Positions 1 to 7,923 of a stretch of 64,000 nt of DNA are shown here, piece by piece. Source of the DNA: an uncultured Flavonifractor sp. Its GTDB lineage: Bacteria > Bacillota > Clostridia > Oscillospirales > Oscillospiraceae. Position numbers and translations under genes: made by a program. The notes under the pieces are model-generated. The model was not told the origin of the DNA and ran no database searches. It saw only the letters and a list, made by a program, of their open reading frames with translations. The stretch spans positions 57,285 through 121,284 of the forward strand of contig NZ_CALWXV010000002.1 of assembly GCF_944385615.1 (NCBI RefSeq), written 5' to 3'. Position 1 is the first letter of the stretch. Each line of letters opens with the position of its first letter.

Positions 1-4
1 GGGT

Positions 5-646
5 ATGAGTGAACGGCTGAAAATCGCCATCACCAAGGGGCGGCTGCTGGATAAGAGTATGGAGCTTTTTGAGGCAGCGGGACTGGACTGTACTCCGATC
101 CGGGACCCCGGCCGTCGGCTGGTCCACTGTTTGCCCAATTACCCCCTGGATGCGGTGCTGGCCAAAGCTCCAGATGTCATTACCTATGTGGAGCATGGTG
201 TGTGTGACCTGGGTATCGTGGGAAAGGACACCATCCTGGAAAAGGGAGGCTCCTTTTATGAGGTGCTGGACCTGGGCTTCGGCAGGTGCCGGTTCGCCCT
301 TGCGGTACGGCAGGGGAGCGACTTTTATGGTACTTATAAGACCAGGCGTATTGCCTCTAAGTATCCAGAGGTGACCCGCTCCTTCTTTGCCAAGAAAGGC
401 ATGGATGTGGATATCATTAAAATTGAGGGCAGTGTGGAGCTGGCTCCTATTTTGAATCTGGCGGATGCCATCGTGGACATCGTAGAGACGGGAGCTACCT
501 TAAAAGCCAACGGTTTGGTACCCATTGAGGATGTGGCGCCGGTGTCCGCCCGGCTTATTGTCAATACCGCCAGTATGAAGCTGTATAAAAAAGAGATTGA
601 AGACTTTATTGCCCGGTGTGAGGGAGAATTGGAGAAACGGAAATGA
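5..646 (+). CDS. hisG: ATP phosphoribosyltransferase, short form (HisG)
   Basis: Catalyses the first step of histidine synthesis, joining PRPP to ATP. At 213 residues it is the short HisG form, which lacks the C-terminal feedback domain and in known cases needs the regulatory partner HisZ. Visible signatures are GVCDLGIVGKDT around residues 66-77 and the PRPP-binding segment DIVETGATLKANGL around 160-173. The ATG lies four bases from the window edge, so its ribosome site is mostly cut off. It overlaps hisD by four bases (ATGA), so it heads or sits inside the his operon. No hisZ is visible, but it could lie just upstream of the window. Identity is secure. Confidence 0.96.
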   Translation: MSERLKIAITKGRLLDKSMELFEAAGLDCTPIRDPGRRLVHCLPNYPLDAVLAKAPDVITYVEHGVCDLGIVGKDTILEKGGSFYEVLDLGFGRCRFALAVRQGSDFYGTYKTRRIASKYPEVTRSFFAKKGMDVDIIKIEGSVELAPILNLADAIVDIVETGATLKANGLVPIEDVAPVSARLIVNTASMKLYKKEIEDFIARCEGELEKRK

Positions 647-1917
647 TTCAAATTGTGAAAGCGGACGGTTCCGCCGAGCAAACGGTGATCAGCGCCATGA
701 AGGCCCGGGCGGCTCAGGCCAACCAGGCTATCGACGCCGCTGTGGCCAAGATTATGAATACGGTAAAGGAGGCGGGCTTTGAGGCAGTACGGGAGTACTC
801 GCTCCGCTTTGATAAAGCCGAGCCCCGGGAGATCAGCGGGGAAGAGGTGGAGGCGGCTTATAACCGTTGCCCGCAGCCGCTGATCGCAGCCTTGGAACGT
901 GCGGCCGCCAATATCAGGGACTATAACGAAAAGCTGCTGACTCGCACCTTAGAGTGGACCTCTCCCGATGGGGGCGTAGTGGGCCGCATCGTCCGTGGAC
1001 TCACTCGGGTGGGCATCTATGTCCCCGGCGGCACGGCGGCCTATCCCAGCAGTGTGTTGATGAATGCAGTGCCTGCCAAAGTAGCGGGGGTGGAGGAGAT
1101 CGTCATGGTGACGCCTCCTACCGAGAATCTGAATGACGCGGTACTGGCTGCCGCCAAGATCGCCGGGGTGGACCGGGTCATCGCTGTGGGAGGCGCCCAG
1201 GCGGTGGCCGCCCTGACTTATGGCGCCGGGTTTATTCCCCAGGTGGATAAGCTGGTGGGTCCAGGCAATGCCTATGTGGCCTCTGCCAAGCGGCAGGCCT
1301 ACGGGAAGCTGGATATCGACATGGTGGCCGGACCCTCCGAGGTGTTGGTCATTGCCGACGGCAAGGCCAATCCCAAGTTTGTGGCCGCCGACCTGCTGAG
1401 CCAGGCCGAGCACGACAAGCTGGCCTCCGCTGTCTTGCTCACTGACTCTTTGGAGTTGGCCCAAGCGGTGGATGCTGAAATTATTCGCCAGACCGGTTAC
1501 CTCAGCCGCTCCGAGATCATGGAGTGCTCTCTGCGGGACTTCGGCTGTGCCATCGTATGCGGCGATTTGGACGGCTGTGCCGCCCTGGCCAACGAGATCG
1601 CTCCAGAACATCTGGAGATTGTGACGGAGGACCCGCGGGCCCTGCTGCCTCAGATCCGCAATGCAGGGGCCGTCTTCCTGGGGGCATGGTCCCCGGAGCC
1701 TCTGGGGGACTATCTGGCCGGGCCTGACCACGTGCTGCCCACCAGCGGCACTGCCCGATTCTTCTCGCCCCTCAGTGTGGACAGTTTCCTCAAGACCATG
1801 AGTGTGATTCAATATGACCAAGGGAGTCTGGCCCCCATCAAGGACCAGATCATTACCCTGGCGGAGGCCGAGCACCTCACCGCCCATGCCAATTCCATCC
1901 GGGTGCGGTTTGAGTAA
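643..1917 (+). CDS. hisD: Histidinol dehydrogenase (HisD)
   Basis: Zinc- and NAD-dependent enzyme that oxidises L-histidinol in two steps to L-histidine, the last reaction of the pathway. The 424-residue length is typical. The chain shows the NAD-binding region with GPGNAYVASAKRQ, the GPSEVLVIAD segment, the zinc-ligand stretch LLSQAEHDKLAS and the catalytic Glu-His pair in IAPEHLEI. The ATG overlaps the hisG stop by four bases, implying translational coupling; hisB follows 12 bases after the stop, behind an AAAGGAG ribosome site. A long open frame on the opposite strand is only a shadow of this gene. Confidence 0.97.
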   Translation: MIQIVKADGSAEQTVISAMKARAAQANQAIDAAVAKIMNTVKEAGFEAVREYSLRFDKAEPREISGEEVEAAYNRCPQPLIAALERAAANIRDYNEKLLTRTLEWTSPDGGVVGRIVRGLTRVGIYVPGGTAAYPSSVLMNAVPAKVAGVEEIVMVTPPTENLNDAVLAAAKIAGVDRVIAVGGAQAVAALTYGAGFIPQVDKLVGPGNAYVASAKRQAYGKLDIDMVAGPSEVLVIADGKANPKFVAADLLSQAEHDKLASAVLLTDSLELAQAVDAEIIRQTGYLSRSEIMECSLRDFGCAIVCGDLDGCAALANEIAPEHLEIVTEDPRALLPQIRNAGAVFLGAWSPEPLGDYLAGPDHVLPTSGTARFFSPLSVDSFLKTMSVIQYDQGSLAPIKDQIITLAEAEHLTAHANSIRVRFE

Positions 1918-1929
1918 AGGAGCATAACT

Positions 1930-2505
1930 ATGAGAACAGCCCAACTGACCCGCACTACCAAGGAGACCGACATCAGGCTGTCCCTGTCCCTGGAGGGGGG
2001 AGCGGTGGAGATCCATACTGGTATCGGTTTTTTCGACCACATGCTCACCGCCTTTGCCTTTTATGGCGGCCTGGGCCTGGAGCTGACCGTCAAGGGCGAC
2101 CTGGAAGTAGACGGTCACCACACGGTGGAGGACGTAGGTATCGTTCTGGGACAAGCCATGAAGGAGGCCCTGGGGGATCGAAAGGGAATCCGCCGTTTTG
2201 CCTCCGCCTTTATCCCAATGGATGAGGCGCTGTGCTTCACCGCATTGGATTTTTCCAACCGGCCCTTCCTGGTGTTTGACGCGGAAATGCCCCAGCCTAT
2301 GATTGGCAGCTATGATTCCTGCCTCACCGAGGAGTTCATGAGAGCCTTTTCGGTGAACAGTGGATTAACTTTACATATGAAGTGCCACTATGGAAAGAAC
2401 GCCCATCACATCACCGAGGCTCTCTTCAAGTCTCTGGGTGTGGCGGTAAAAGAGGCGACGGCGGTCACCGGCACCGGCGTTACCTCCACCAAGGGGGTGC
2501 TGTAA
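1930..2505 (+). CDS. hisB: Imidazoleglycerol-phosphate dehydratase (HisB, monofunctional)
   Basis: Dehydrates imidazole glycerol phosphate to imidazole acetol phosphate using two manganese ions. The 191-residue protein consists only of the dehydratase domain; the N-terminal histidinol-phosphatase domain of the enterobacterial bifunctional HisB is absent. Metal-binding HHxxE motifs are visible as HHTVE (His63, His64, Glu67) and, near the C-terminus, HHITE. The stop codon overlaps the start of hisH in a TAATG junction. Since the phosphatase part is missing, histidinol-phosphate must be dephosphorylated by a protein encoded elsewhere. Confidence 0.97.
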   Translation: MRTAQLTRTTKETDIRLSLSLEGGAVEIHTGIGFFDHMLTAFAFYGGLGLELTVKGDLEVDGHHTVEDVGIVLGQAMKEALGDRKGIRRFASAFIPMDEALCFTALDFSNRPFLVFDAEMPQPMIGSYDSCLTEEFMRAFSVNSGLTLHMKCHYGKNAHHITEALFKSLGVAVKEATAVTGTGVTSTKGVL

Positions 2506-3113
2506 TGGGCTATACTGCGATTGTGGACTATGGTGTGGGCAACCTCAAGAGTGTGACCAATGCCATGGATTATCTGGGACTAAAGACCCGTATTACCAGC
2601 GATTCCAAGGAGCTGGAGTTGGCCGACGCCATCATCCTGCCCGGTGTGGGGGCCTTTCCCGATGCGGCGGACAAACTGCGGGGGACCGGGTTGGACCAGG
2701 TGTTGGTAGCCCAGGCAAAACAGAAGCCCATTCTGGGTATTTGTCTGGGTATGCAGTTACTCTTTGACCGGGGAGAAGAGGTGCGAGAGTGTAAAGGATT
2801 TAGCCTTGTAAGTGGTTGTGTCCGTAAGATTGAGACAAGCTTGAAATTACCCCACATCGGCTGGAACAGCCTGAGTTTCCCCAATCCGTCCCCCCTGTTT
2901 GCTGGGGTGGAGGAGGGTAGTTATGTCTACTTTGTCCACTCCTTTTGTGGTGTGGCGTCTGACCCTGCTGCTGTCATAGCACAGACTGACTATGGTGTGT
3001 CGGTGGTGGCGGCGGTACAGAATGGCAATGTATACGGCTGTCAGTTTCACCCGGAGAAGAGCGGCGAGGTTGGTTTGCAAATTTTGCGGAACTTTGGAGG
3101 GCTGAATGTATGA
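2505..3113 (+). CDS. hisH: Imidazole glycerol phosphate synthase, glutaminase subunit (HisH)
   Basis: Class I glutamine amidotransferase that releases ammonia from glutamine and passes it to HisF. The catalytic cysteine is Cys80 in GICLGMQ and the His/Glu partners are His182 and Glu184 in CQFHPEKSG. I place the start at the ATG sharing its A with the hisB stop (TAATG), giving 202 residues and the usual N-terminus MGYTAIVDYGVGN; the frame stays open for 41 codons upstream, but that part lies inside hisB and has no family similarity. It overlaps hisA by four bases (ATGA). Confidence 0.97.
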   Translation: MGYTAIVDYGVGNLKSVTNAMDYLGLKTRITSDSKELELADAIILPGVGAFPDAADKLRGTGLDQVLVAQAKQKPILGICLGMQLLFDRGEEVRECKGFSLVSGCVRKIETSLKLPHIGWNSLSFPNPSPLFAGVEEGSYVYFVHSFCGVASDPAAVIAQTDYGVSVVAAVQNGNVYGCQFHPEKSGEVGLQILRNFGGLNV

Positions 3114-3832
3114 TCCTGTTTCCGGCCATTGACTTAAAAAATGGTAAGGCTGTTCGGCTTTACAAGGGAGAATTTTCAACGGCTCACCAGGTGGCAGATG
3201 ACCCGCTGGCCACCGCCCGGGCTTTTTATGCGGCGGGGGCCCGTTACATCCACATGGTGGACTTGGACGGGGCCCGCAGCGGTTCCCGACAAAATGGAGC
3301 CATTGTACAAGCGGTAGCAAAAGACTCCGGTCTGAAGGTGGAACTGGGAGGGGGTATCCGCTCTATGGCTGACTTGGAGGACGTCTTTGCTCTGGGTGTG
3401 TGGCGTTGTGTCATTGGCTCTGCCGCCGTCAGTGACCCCGACTTTGTACGAGAGGCCGCTGCGAAATATGGTGAGCGCGTTGCTGTAGGCATTGACGCCA
3501 TGGACGGTATTGTTAAGACATCCGGATGGGAGCGGTCCTCCGGCCTCAATTATCTGGACTTTGCAAAGTCCATGGAAACAATGGGTGTAAAGACGATTAT
3601 CTTTACGGATATTGCCACAGATGGTATGCTGTCCGGTCCCTCTTTCGACCGGCTGGCGGCCTTACAAAAAACAGTTGCCTGCCGTATCACGGCCTCTGGT
3701 GGGGTATCCTCCAATGCGGATTTGGACCAGCTCAACACTATGGGCCTTTATGGAGCGATCATTGGCAAAGCTTATTATGCCGGGACGGTGGACCTAGCGG
3801 CAGCGGTAAAGGAGGCGGGGGAGCAGTGTTAG
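3110..3832 (+). CDS. hisA: ProFAR isomerase (HisA)
   Basis: Isomerises ProFAR to PRFAR on a (beta/alpha)8 barrel. The 240-residue chain begins [17 protein letters not shown], placing the catalytic aspartate at Asp8; the second-half barrel segment [15 protein letters not shown] contains the partner aspartate region, and the phosphate-binding ASGGVSS follows. Start overlaps hisH by four bases and the stop overlaps the start of hisF by seven. HisA and HisF are homologous barrels, and both are intact here. Confidence 0.97.
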   Translation: MILFPAIDLKNGKAVRLYKGEFSTAHQVADDPLATARAFYAAGARYIHMVDLDGARSGSRQNGAIVQAVAKDSGLKVELGGGIRSMADLEDVFALGVWRCVIGSAAVSDPDFVREAAAKYGERVAVGIDAMDGIVKTSGWERSSGLNYLDFAKSMETMGVKTIIFTDIATDGMLSGPSFDRLAALQKTVACRITASGGVSSNADLDQLNTMGLYGAIIGKAYYAGTVDLAAAVKEAGEQC

Positions 3833-4581
3833 CCAAACGGATCATTCCCTGTATGGACGTGCGGGACGGCCGGGTGGTGAAAGGGGTTAACTTTGTTAAC
3901 ATCCGGGATGCTGGTGATCCAGTGGAGCTGGCTAAATATTATTCCGACCAAGGGGCGGATGAAATTGTCTTTTTGGACATCACCGCTACCAGCGACGCAC
4001 GAGATACTGTGGCCGATGTGGTGGAGCGCACCGCCGCTCAGGTCTTTGTTCCACTAACGGTAGGGGGCGGCATCCGCACGTTGGAAGATTTTCAGCGACT
4101 GTTGCGGGCGGGGGCGGATAAAATCTCAGTCAACTCCGCGGCTGTGGCCCGACCGGAATTGATTTCCGAGGCTGCGGAGCGGTTTGGCTCCCAGTGTGTG
4201 GTGCTGGCAGTGGATGCCAGAGCCCGTGGGGACGGCACTTGGGAGGTAGTGGTGGCCGGAGGACGCAAGCCCACCGGTATGGACCTCATTGAGTGGGTCA
4301 AAAAAGGGGAGGCCCTGGGGGCGGGGGAAATTCTGCTCACCTCCATGGATGCCGATGGAACCAAGGCGGGCTTTGACCTGGCTATGACAAAAGCGGTTAC
4401 AGATGCCGTCTCCATCCCGGTTATCGCCTCCGGCGGCTGCGGTTCTCTGGCCCATTTTGCGGAAGTTTTTGAGCAGACCAACTGCGATGCCGCTTTGGCC
4501 GCGTCCTTATTCCATTTTGGGGAGTTGACAGTACCCCAGGTCAAGGAGTATCTTGAAAGCAGACAGATCCCAGTGCGATAA
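3826..4581 (+). CDS. hisF: Imidazole glycerol phosphate synthase, cyclase subunit (HisF)
   Basis: Uses ammonia supplied by HisH to convert PRFAR to imidazole glycerol phosphate and AICAR. I chose the GTG at 3826, which gives 251 residues beginning [16 protein letters not shown]; this puts catalytic Asp11 at its usual number and leaves an AGGAGG site at 3809-3814. The second catalytic aspartate is in [13 protein letters not shown], and [11 protein letters not shown] forms the phosphate site. The frame is open 100 codons upstream, but that part is the hisA coding region in another frame. The gene starts inside the last codons of hisA. Confidence 0.96.
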   Translation: MLAKRIIPCMDVRDGRVVKGVNFVNIRDAGDPVELAKYYSDQGADEIVFLDITATSDARDTVADVVERTAAQVFVPLTVGGGIRTLEDFQRLLRAGADKISVNSAAVARPELISEAAERFGSQCVVLAVDARARGDGTWEVVVAGGRKPTGMDLIEWVKKGEALGAGEILLTSMDADGTKAGFDLAMTKAVTDAVSIPVIASGGCGSLAHFAEVFEQTNCDAALAASLFHFGELTVPQVKEYLESRQIPVR

Positions 4582-4602
4582 TCACACAAGGGGGACGAGT
4601 GT

Positions 4603-4845
4603 ATGCTGGACGACATTTTTGATCTGTTTTCTGATCTGGTCGGAGAAACCAACGTACATCGGCTGACAGGGCGGAAATCTCCTGCCCAAACGCCGGACCG
4701 GAAACCGTCCAAGCCGAGGACTGCTACCAGCCGAGCAACGCCAACTACGTCAGGCGGACAGAACAAGTTGACCGCCAGCAGAGACCGGCGTGGTGGAGAA
4801 GATCCCTGGGATTGGAAGGAAAAGAAGCCGCCCTGGGAATTTTGA
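4603..4845 (+). CDS. Unknown 80-residue protein inside the his operon
   Basis: An 80-codon frame between hisF (21 bases upstream) and hisI (10 bases downstream), with an ATG preceded by AAGGGGGACGAG. I do not recognise the family. The first 25 residues (MLDDIFDLFSDLVGETNVHR) look like an amphipathic helix. The middle, about 28-62, is rich in Lys, Arg, Pro, Ser and Thr and likely disordered. The end is acidic/aromatic, DPWDWKEKKPPWEF. No signal peptide, transmembrane segment or cysteine is visible. The tight fit between two his genes, its own ribosome site and the exact tiling favour a real gene. A role linked to the HisF/HisI step is only guilt by association. Confidence 0.7.
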   Translation: MLDDIFDLFSDLVGETNVHRLTGRKSPAQTPDRKPSKPRTATSRATPTTSGGQNKLTASRDRRGGEDPWDWKEKKPPWEF

Positions 4846-4855
4846 GGTGAGTATG

Positions 4856-5185
4856 ATGATAGCGCTGGACGATTTGTTCCAAAAGTCTGACCTGATTCCT
4901 GTTATTATCCAGGATGCGGAAACAGGCGAGGTCTTAATGCTGGGTTTTACCAAAAAAGAGGCAGTGGAGTTGACCCTAAAAACCAAAACCGCCTGGTTCT
5001 GGTCCCGCAGCCGACAGAAGCTGTGGAACAAGGGGGAGAGCTCCGGCCACTTCCTTCACGTGAAGAAGATAGTTACCGACTGCGATACCGATACCCTGCT
5101 CTATCTATGTACCCCGGAGGGGCCAACCTGCCACACCGGGGCCAGAAGCTGCTTTTTCAACATGATTTGGGAGGAGAAACCATGA
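4856..5185 (+). CDS. hisI: Phosphoribosyl-AMP cyclohydrolase (HisI)
   Basis: Opens the adenine ring of PR-AMP, a zinc- and magnesium-dependent step. The 109-residue protein is stand-alone rather than fused to HisE. It shows the typical WFWSRSRQKLWNKGE core and the zinc cysteines in DCDTDTLLYLC and CHTGARSCFF. Two ATGs occur at 4853 and 4856; I prefer 4856 because GAGGTGA ends at 4850, only two bases before the first. The frame extends upstream to 4790 but overlaps the 80-residue gene there. The stop overlaps the hisE start by four bases. Confidence 0.94.
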   Translation: MIALDDLFQKSDLIPVIIQDAETGEVLMLGFTKKEAVELTLKTKTAWFWSRSRQKLWNKGESSGHFLHVKKIVTDCDTDTLLYLCTPEGPTCHTGARSCFFNMIWEEKP

Positions 5186-5511
5186 GCGATACCATTTTGC
5201 GGGACCTGTATCAGGTGGTGCTGGGCCGTAAGAGCGATCCACAGGAGGGGTCCTATACCTGCTACCTGTTTGACAAGGGCCTGGATAAAATTTTAAAGAA
5301 GGTGGGGGAGGAGAGCGCCGAGACCATCATCGCTGCTAAGAACGGTAAGCAGGAGGATACGGTGGGAGAGATCTCCGATCTGATCTATCACCTGATGGTA
5401 CTCATGGCCGCTCAGGATATCCCTCTGGACGCAGTACTGGCCGAGCTGGAACGCCGCAGCCACAAGATTGGCAACCTGAAACAGATGAAGGTTGTGGACC
5501 ACGAGACGTAA
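5182..5511 (+). CDS. hisE: Phosphoribosyl-ATP pyrophosphohydrolase (HisE)
   Basis: Hydrolyses PR-ATP to PR-AMP and pyrophosphate, the second pathway step. It is a 109-residue all-helical MazG-like protein; the conserved stretch LKKVGEESAETIIAAKN and EISDLIYHLMVLMA carry the acidic magnesium ligands. The ATG sits in an ATGA overlap with hisI behind GGAGGAGAAACC. The frame is open further upstream only because it runs through hisI. It is the last his gene and is followed 30 bases later by a strong hairpin, so the visible operon ends here. Confidence 0.95.
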   Translation: MSDTILRDLYQVVLGRKSDPQEGSYTCYLFDKGLDKILKKVGEESAETIIAAKNGKQEDTVGEISDLIYHLMVLMAAQDIPLDAVLAELERRSHKIGNLKQMKVVDHET

Positions 5512-5540
5512 AGAAAGGTGGAAGATCTTTCTATTATCAC

Positions 5541-5580
5541 AAAGAAGACCTGCCGCAAACACTTGCGGCAGGCCTTCTTT
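5541..5580. terminator. Bidirectional terminator between hisE and the SleC-like cassette
   Basis: Inverted repeat AAAGAAG-A-CCTGCCGCAA against TTGCGGCAGG-C-CTTCTTT with one A/C mismatch and a four-base loop. A-rich and T-rich ends on both sides suit termination of hisE from the left and of the convergent minus-strand genes from the right. Confidence 0.85.
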
Positions 5581-5598
5581 GTATTTGGATCAAAAGGT

Positions 5599-6132
5599 CT
5601 ATTCCTTACCATAGGTGATAAACAGGGTGTACAACCGGCTGATGGTATTCCAGCTGTCTTGATCCAATACGCCGGTCTGAGTCCGGCCATCTAGCCGCTG
5701 TACCCATCGGATGTTATGTTGAGTGGCAGGATCGTTATAGCCGGTCACCGGGGCGGATTCCAGACCATCCAGCAGCCGAGCCAGTGCCCGGAACATGGAC
5801 TGCACCAAATAGAGGTGAATACTATCCTGATCTGGTTGGACAGAAAAGTCACAATTGGGGTAGCCACGGCAGGGAATGGGACCATTCAGCCTTGCCCTGG
5901 CCTGGAGGTAAAGGGCGGCGATGGCATCCCAGGTGGCTTGATCCACCCGCCCGGTGACTGGGGGAAAGAATTCCCGCTGGAATAGCATCACAGCTTCCAG
6001 CGTGCGCTCTCCAAAAACGCCGTCCGGCGTCAGCCGCGGCAGAAAGTCATAGAGAAAGGACAGCTCCCGCAGCATAGTTTGGAGGCTGCGGACAGGCTGA
6101 CCGATGAGGCGGATTTCCTGTGGAACGATCAT
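5599..6132 (-). CDS. Peptidoglycan-binding protein with two PG_binding_1-type modules
   Basis: A 177-residue protein made of two peptidoglycan-binding-type-1 repeats, about residues 12-75 (LRELSFLY...DGVFGERTLEAVMLFQREF) and 105-170 (QHNIRWVQRLDG...TGVLDQDSWNTISRLY). No signal peptide or catalytic domain is seen. Its ATG overlaps the stop of the SleC-like gene by four bases, so the two are translationally coupled. The modules resemble those at the C-terminus of the upstream protein, suggesting duplication or a helper wall-binding subunit. Cys88 and Cys94 in PCRGYPNC are the only notable cysteines. A role in spore cortex binding is inferred from the neighbour. Confidence 0.85.
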   Translation of the reverse strand: MIVPQEIRLIGQPVRSLQTMLRELSFLYDFLPRLTPDGVFGERTLEAVMLFQREFFPPVTGRVDQATWDAIAALYLQARARLNGPIPCRGYPNCDFSVQPDQDSIHLYLVQSMFRALARLLDGLESAPVTGYNDPATQHNIRWVQRLDGRTQTGVLDQDSWNTISRLYTLFITYGKE

Positions 6133-7349
6133 GCGGACGCTCCTCTCTGGTCGGCAGAGCCTAAGGTCATAGGCTGGCCGGGATACTGAGTCAGACCGGT
6201 GGCCTGGCTTTCAGGCAGGTCAGGACGGAACTCCTCGGGAATTACATTGGTATAGGTTTCCACTGTGTCCACAATGCCGGCGTATAGCCGGTAGAGCGCA
6301 ATCCAGCTTTGGGGTCCCATAATACCGTCCTGGGGCAGACCGCTCATGCGCTGAAGGGCAATGACAGCGTTTTTGGTGGCGGGTCCATAAATGCCGTCAA
6401 TTGCCACCCGGGGGATGTTGTCGTAGAACTCAGATACCACCGACAGAACATACTGAACCACCTTTACCGAGTCGCCTCTGGCACCCTCGGACAATACGTT
6501 GGGGAAGGGCTGGTCTCCACTGCCGGGATAGTAGGTCTGGCCCTGGCTGATAAGTTCTGCCAGATCCAACACCCCCACATAAAGAAATACCAGCTTATAC
6601 CAGGTTGAGTTGCCAACAATGCCATCGGGGGTAAGGTCAAAGATTTCCTGGAATTTTTTTACCGCGCCTTCGGTGGCGGAGCCGAAAATACCATCCACCG
6701 GATAGACTTTTGGGATGGCGGGATAATCCCTGGAAATGCGGTTGAGCATGACTTGGATGCGCTGGACAGCTTCGCCGCTGTCCCCGCGACGGATGGGGTA
6801 GCCAGGATAGGAGTAGCGGATGCCCCGGACCGGAGCATTGGTCACCAGCTCAATATTGTCCCCATAATAGGAGCGAAGAATGGTCATATAGTCTGCGCCG
6901 CCCTCTGCCATAGCCTGACTGCCCCACTGGGACAGGCCGTCACAGGTAACAGTGGTGCCATTGCAGAACTTGGCGGCTAGTGGCTCCACAAAGCCAATGC
7001 GCCGGATGTAGGAGTTGAACATCTCGTCCACCAACTGGCTGATGTTCTCAAAGATATTGCGGCCTTTGATGAATTTCTGATCATAGGCAGTGCTGGAGGT
7101 GATGTTGAAGGGATAACCCCGGCTGGGATAGAACTCCGTATATACCCGGTTTAGGGCAAAGGAGATGATGGCCAGGATGTTGGCCTGGAGGGCGGCGGTC
7201 TCCCAGGTCGGATAGATCTCACTGGAGGCCACGTTCTTGACGTACTCTGGAAAGGAGACGGTGACATTTTCCGCGCTGGAGCCGGGAGCGCCCAAATGAA
7301 CGGTGATGTACTGAGGTATGTAGGGGGTAATGGGTAAAGGTTCTGGCAT
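6129..7349 (-). CDS. sleC: SleC-like spore cortex-lytic enzyme (SpoIID/LytB domain plus two PG-binding modules)
   Basis: A 406-residue protein with a SpoIID/LytB-type domain at about 25-165, carrying VSFPEYVKNVASSEIYPTW and RGYPFNITSSTAYDQ, then two PG_binding_1 modules at about 190-255 and 285-355. From memory this order and these motifs match clostridial SleC, the lytic transglycosylase that degrades spore cortex at germination. Unlike SleC it has no N-terminal pro-region: that region appears as the separate upstream gene 7362-7751, in the same frame and separated by a single TAA. The ATG at 7349 has AGGAGG right behind that stop. No signal peptide is seen, as expected for a protein made in the mother cell or spore. 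Confidence 0.85.
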   Translation of the reverse strand: MPEPLPITPYIPQYITVHLGAPGSSAENVTVSFPEYVKNVASSEIYPTWETAALQANILAIISFALNRVYTEFYPSRGYPFNITSSTAYDQKFIKGRNIFENISQLVDEMFNSYIRRIGFVEPLAAKFCNGTTVTCDGLSQWGSQAMAEGGADYMTILRSYYGDNIELVTNAPVRGIRYSYPGYPIRRGDSGEAVQRIQVMLNRISRDYPAIPKVYPVDGIFGSATEGAVKKFQEIFDLTPDGIVGNSTWYKLVFLYVGVLDLAELISQGQTYYPGSGDQPFPNVLSEGARGDSVKVVQYVLSVVSEFYDNIPRVAIDGIYGPATKNAVIALQRMSGLPQDGIMGPQSWIALYRLYAGIVDTVETYTNVIPEEFRPDLPESQATGLTQYPGQPMTLGSADQRGASA

Positions 7350-7361
7350 GGTATCCCTCCT

Positions 7362-7751
7362 TTACAGATTTTGGGGTGGGACGTTCACGGGAGTTTCCGG
7401 CAGCAGAGTAGGGGAGCGCTCCGGCAGTGGAATCACTTCCAGCTCCTGAAGGGTTTGCGTGTCTGGGAAAATCTGAACGTTTTCCACCACCAAAAGCTCA
7501 TAGCCCGGAGATTCCACCCAGATATCACATACGGCAAAGGGGGCGGTGGTACCGGGAGATTCGCTGGCGGTGGCGTCTGGGGTATTGACCTGGACCGGGG
7601 CGGTGCGGCCGTTGGTGTCTGTGACCCGCAGGGCCAAAAGGGTATGGCGGCCTTCGGTCCCCCGTTGGGTAAAAGCTACGGTGGCGCCAACCACCGGAAT
7701 CTGAGCCCTGGAGGTAAAAACCCGGGTCAGAATGGTTCCTGTTGCGGCCAA
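7362..7751 (-). CDS. SleC pro-region-like protein (carboxypeptidase-regulatory-like beta domain)
   Basis: A 129-residue protein whose core (about 5-105) looks like a transthyretin/carboxypeptidase-regulatory-like beta sandwich, including VVGATVAFTQRG, VTDTNGRTAPVQV and WVESPGYELLVVENV; the tail is Pro-rich. From memory this resembles the N-terminal pro-domain of clostridial SleC. I place the start at TTG 7751 because AAGGAGG lies eight bases before it; the frame is open upstream to 8219, but that part lacks a ribosome site and runs into the divergent ruvC gene. Its TAA stop is followed in frame by four codons and the ATG of the SleC-like enzyme. Confidence 0.75.
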   Translation of the reverse strand: MAATGTILTRVFTSRAQIPVVGATVAFTQRGTEGRHTLLALRVTDTNGRTAPVQVNTPDATASESPGTTAPFAVCDIWVESPGYELLVVENVQIFPDTQTLQELEVIPLPERSPTLLPETPVNVPPQNL

Positions 7752-7859
7752 TCTGCATTCCTCCTTTTCCTTCCACTCTATGCTGATCGGGGCGAAAATG
7801 CCCTTCATGTATTCCGATGGGAGAAGTTGCCTTGTTTTACCAGACAGCTCAATTCCACC

Positions 7860-7888
7860 TTGCGCCGGTTCTGCCACCGTGGTACAAT
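7860..7888 (+). promoter_or_regulatory. Candidate sigma-A promoter of ruvC
   Basis: TTGCGC at 7860-7865 and TACAAT at 7883-7888 with a 17-base spacer, about 35 bases ahead of the ruvC start. Confidence 0.55.
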
Positions 7889-7923
7889 AAATTTTGTATG
7901 GAAACAGGAAGGAAACCGACGCT

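Noticed and set aside
949-2154. Long open frame of 401 codons on the minus strand across hisD and hisB.
   Set aside because: It is antisense to two secure genes, Gly/His-rich in the way mirror frames of GC-rich genes are, and has no ribosome site or family similarity.
1-5511. Lack of hisZ and hisC taken as a broken histidine pathway.
   Set aside because: The window begins at hisG, so hisZ may lie just upstream, and hisC and the phosphatase are often located elsewhere.
7525-7776. ATG at 7758 in another frame next to the strong AAGGAGG before the SleC pro-region-like gene.
   Set aside because: The encoded peptide is Arg/His/Pro-rich and featureless, while the TTG frame gives a plausible beta-domain protein in frame with the SleC-like enzyme.
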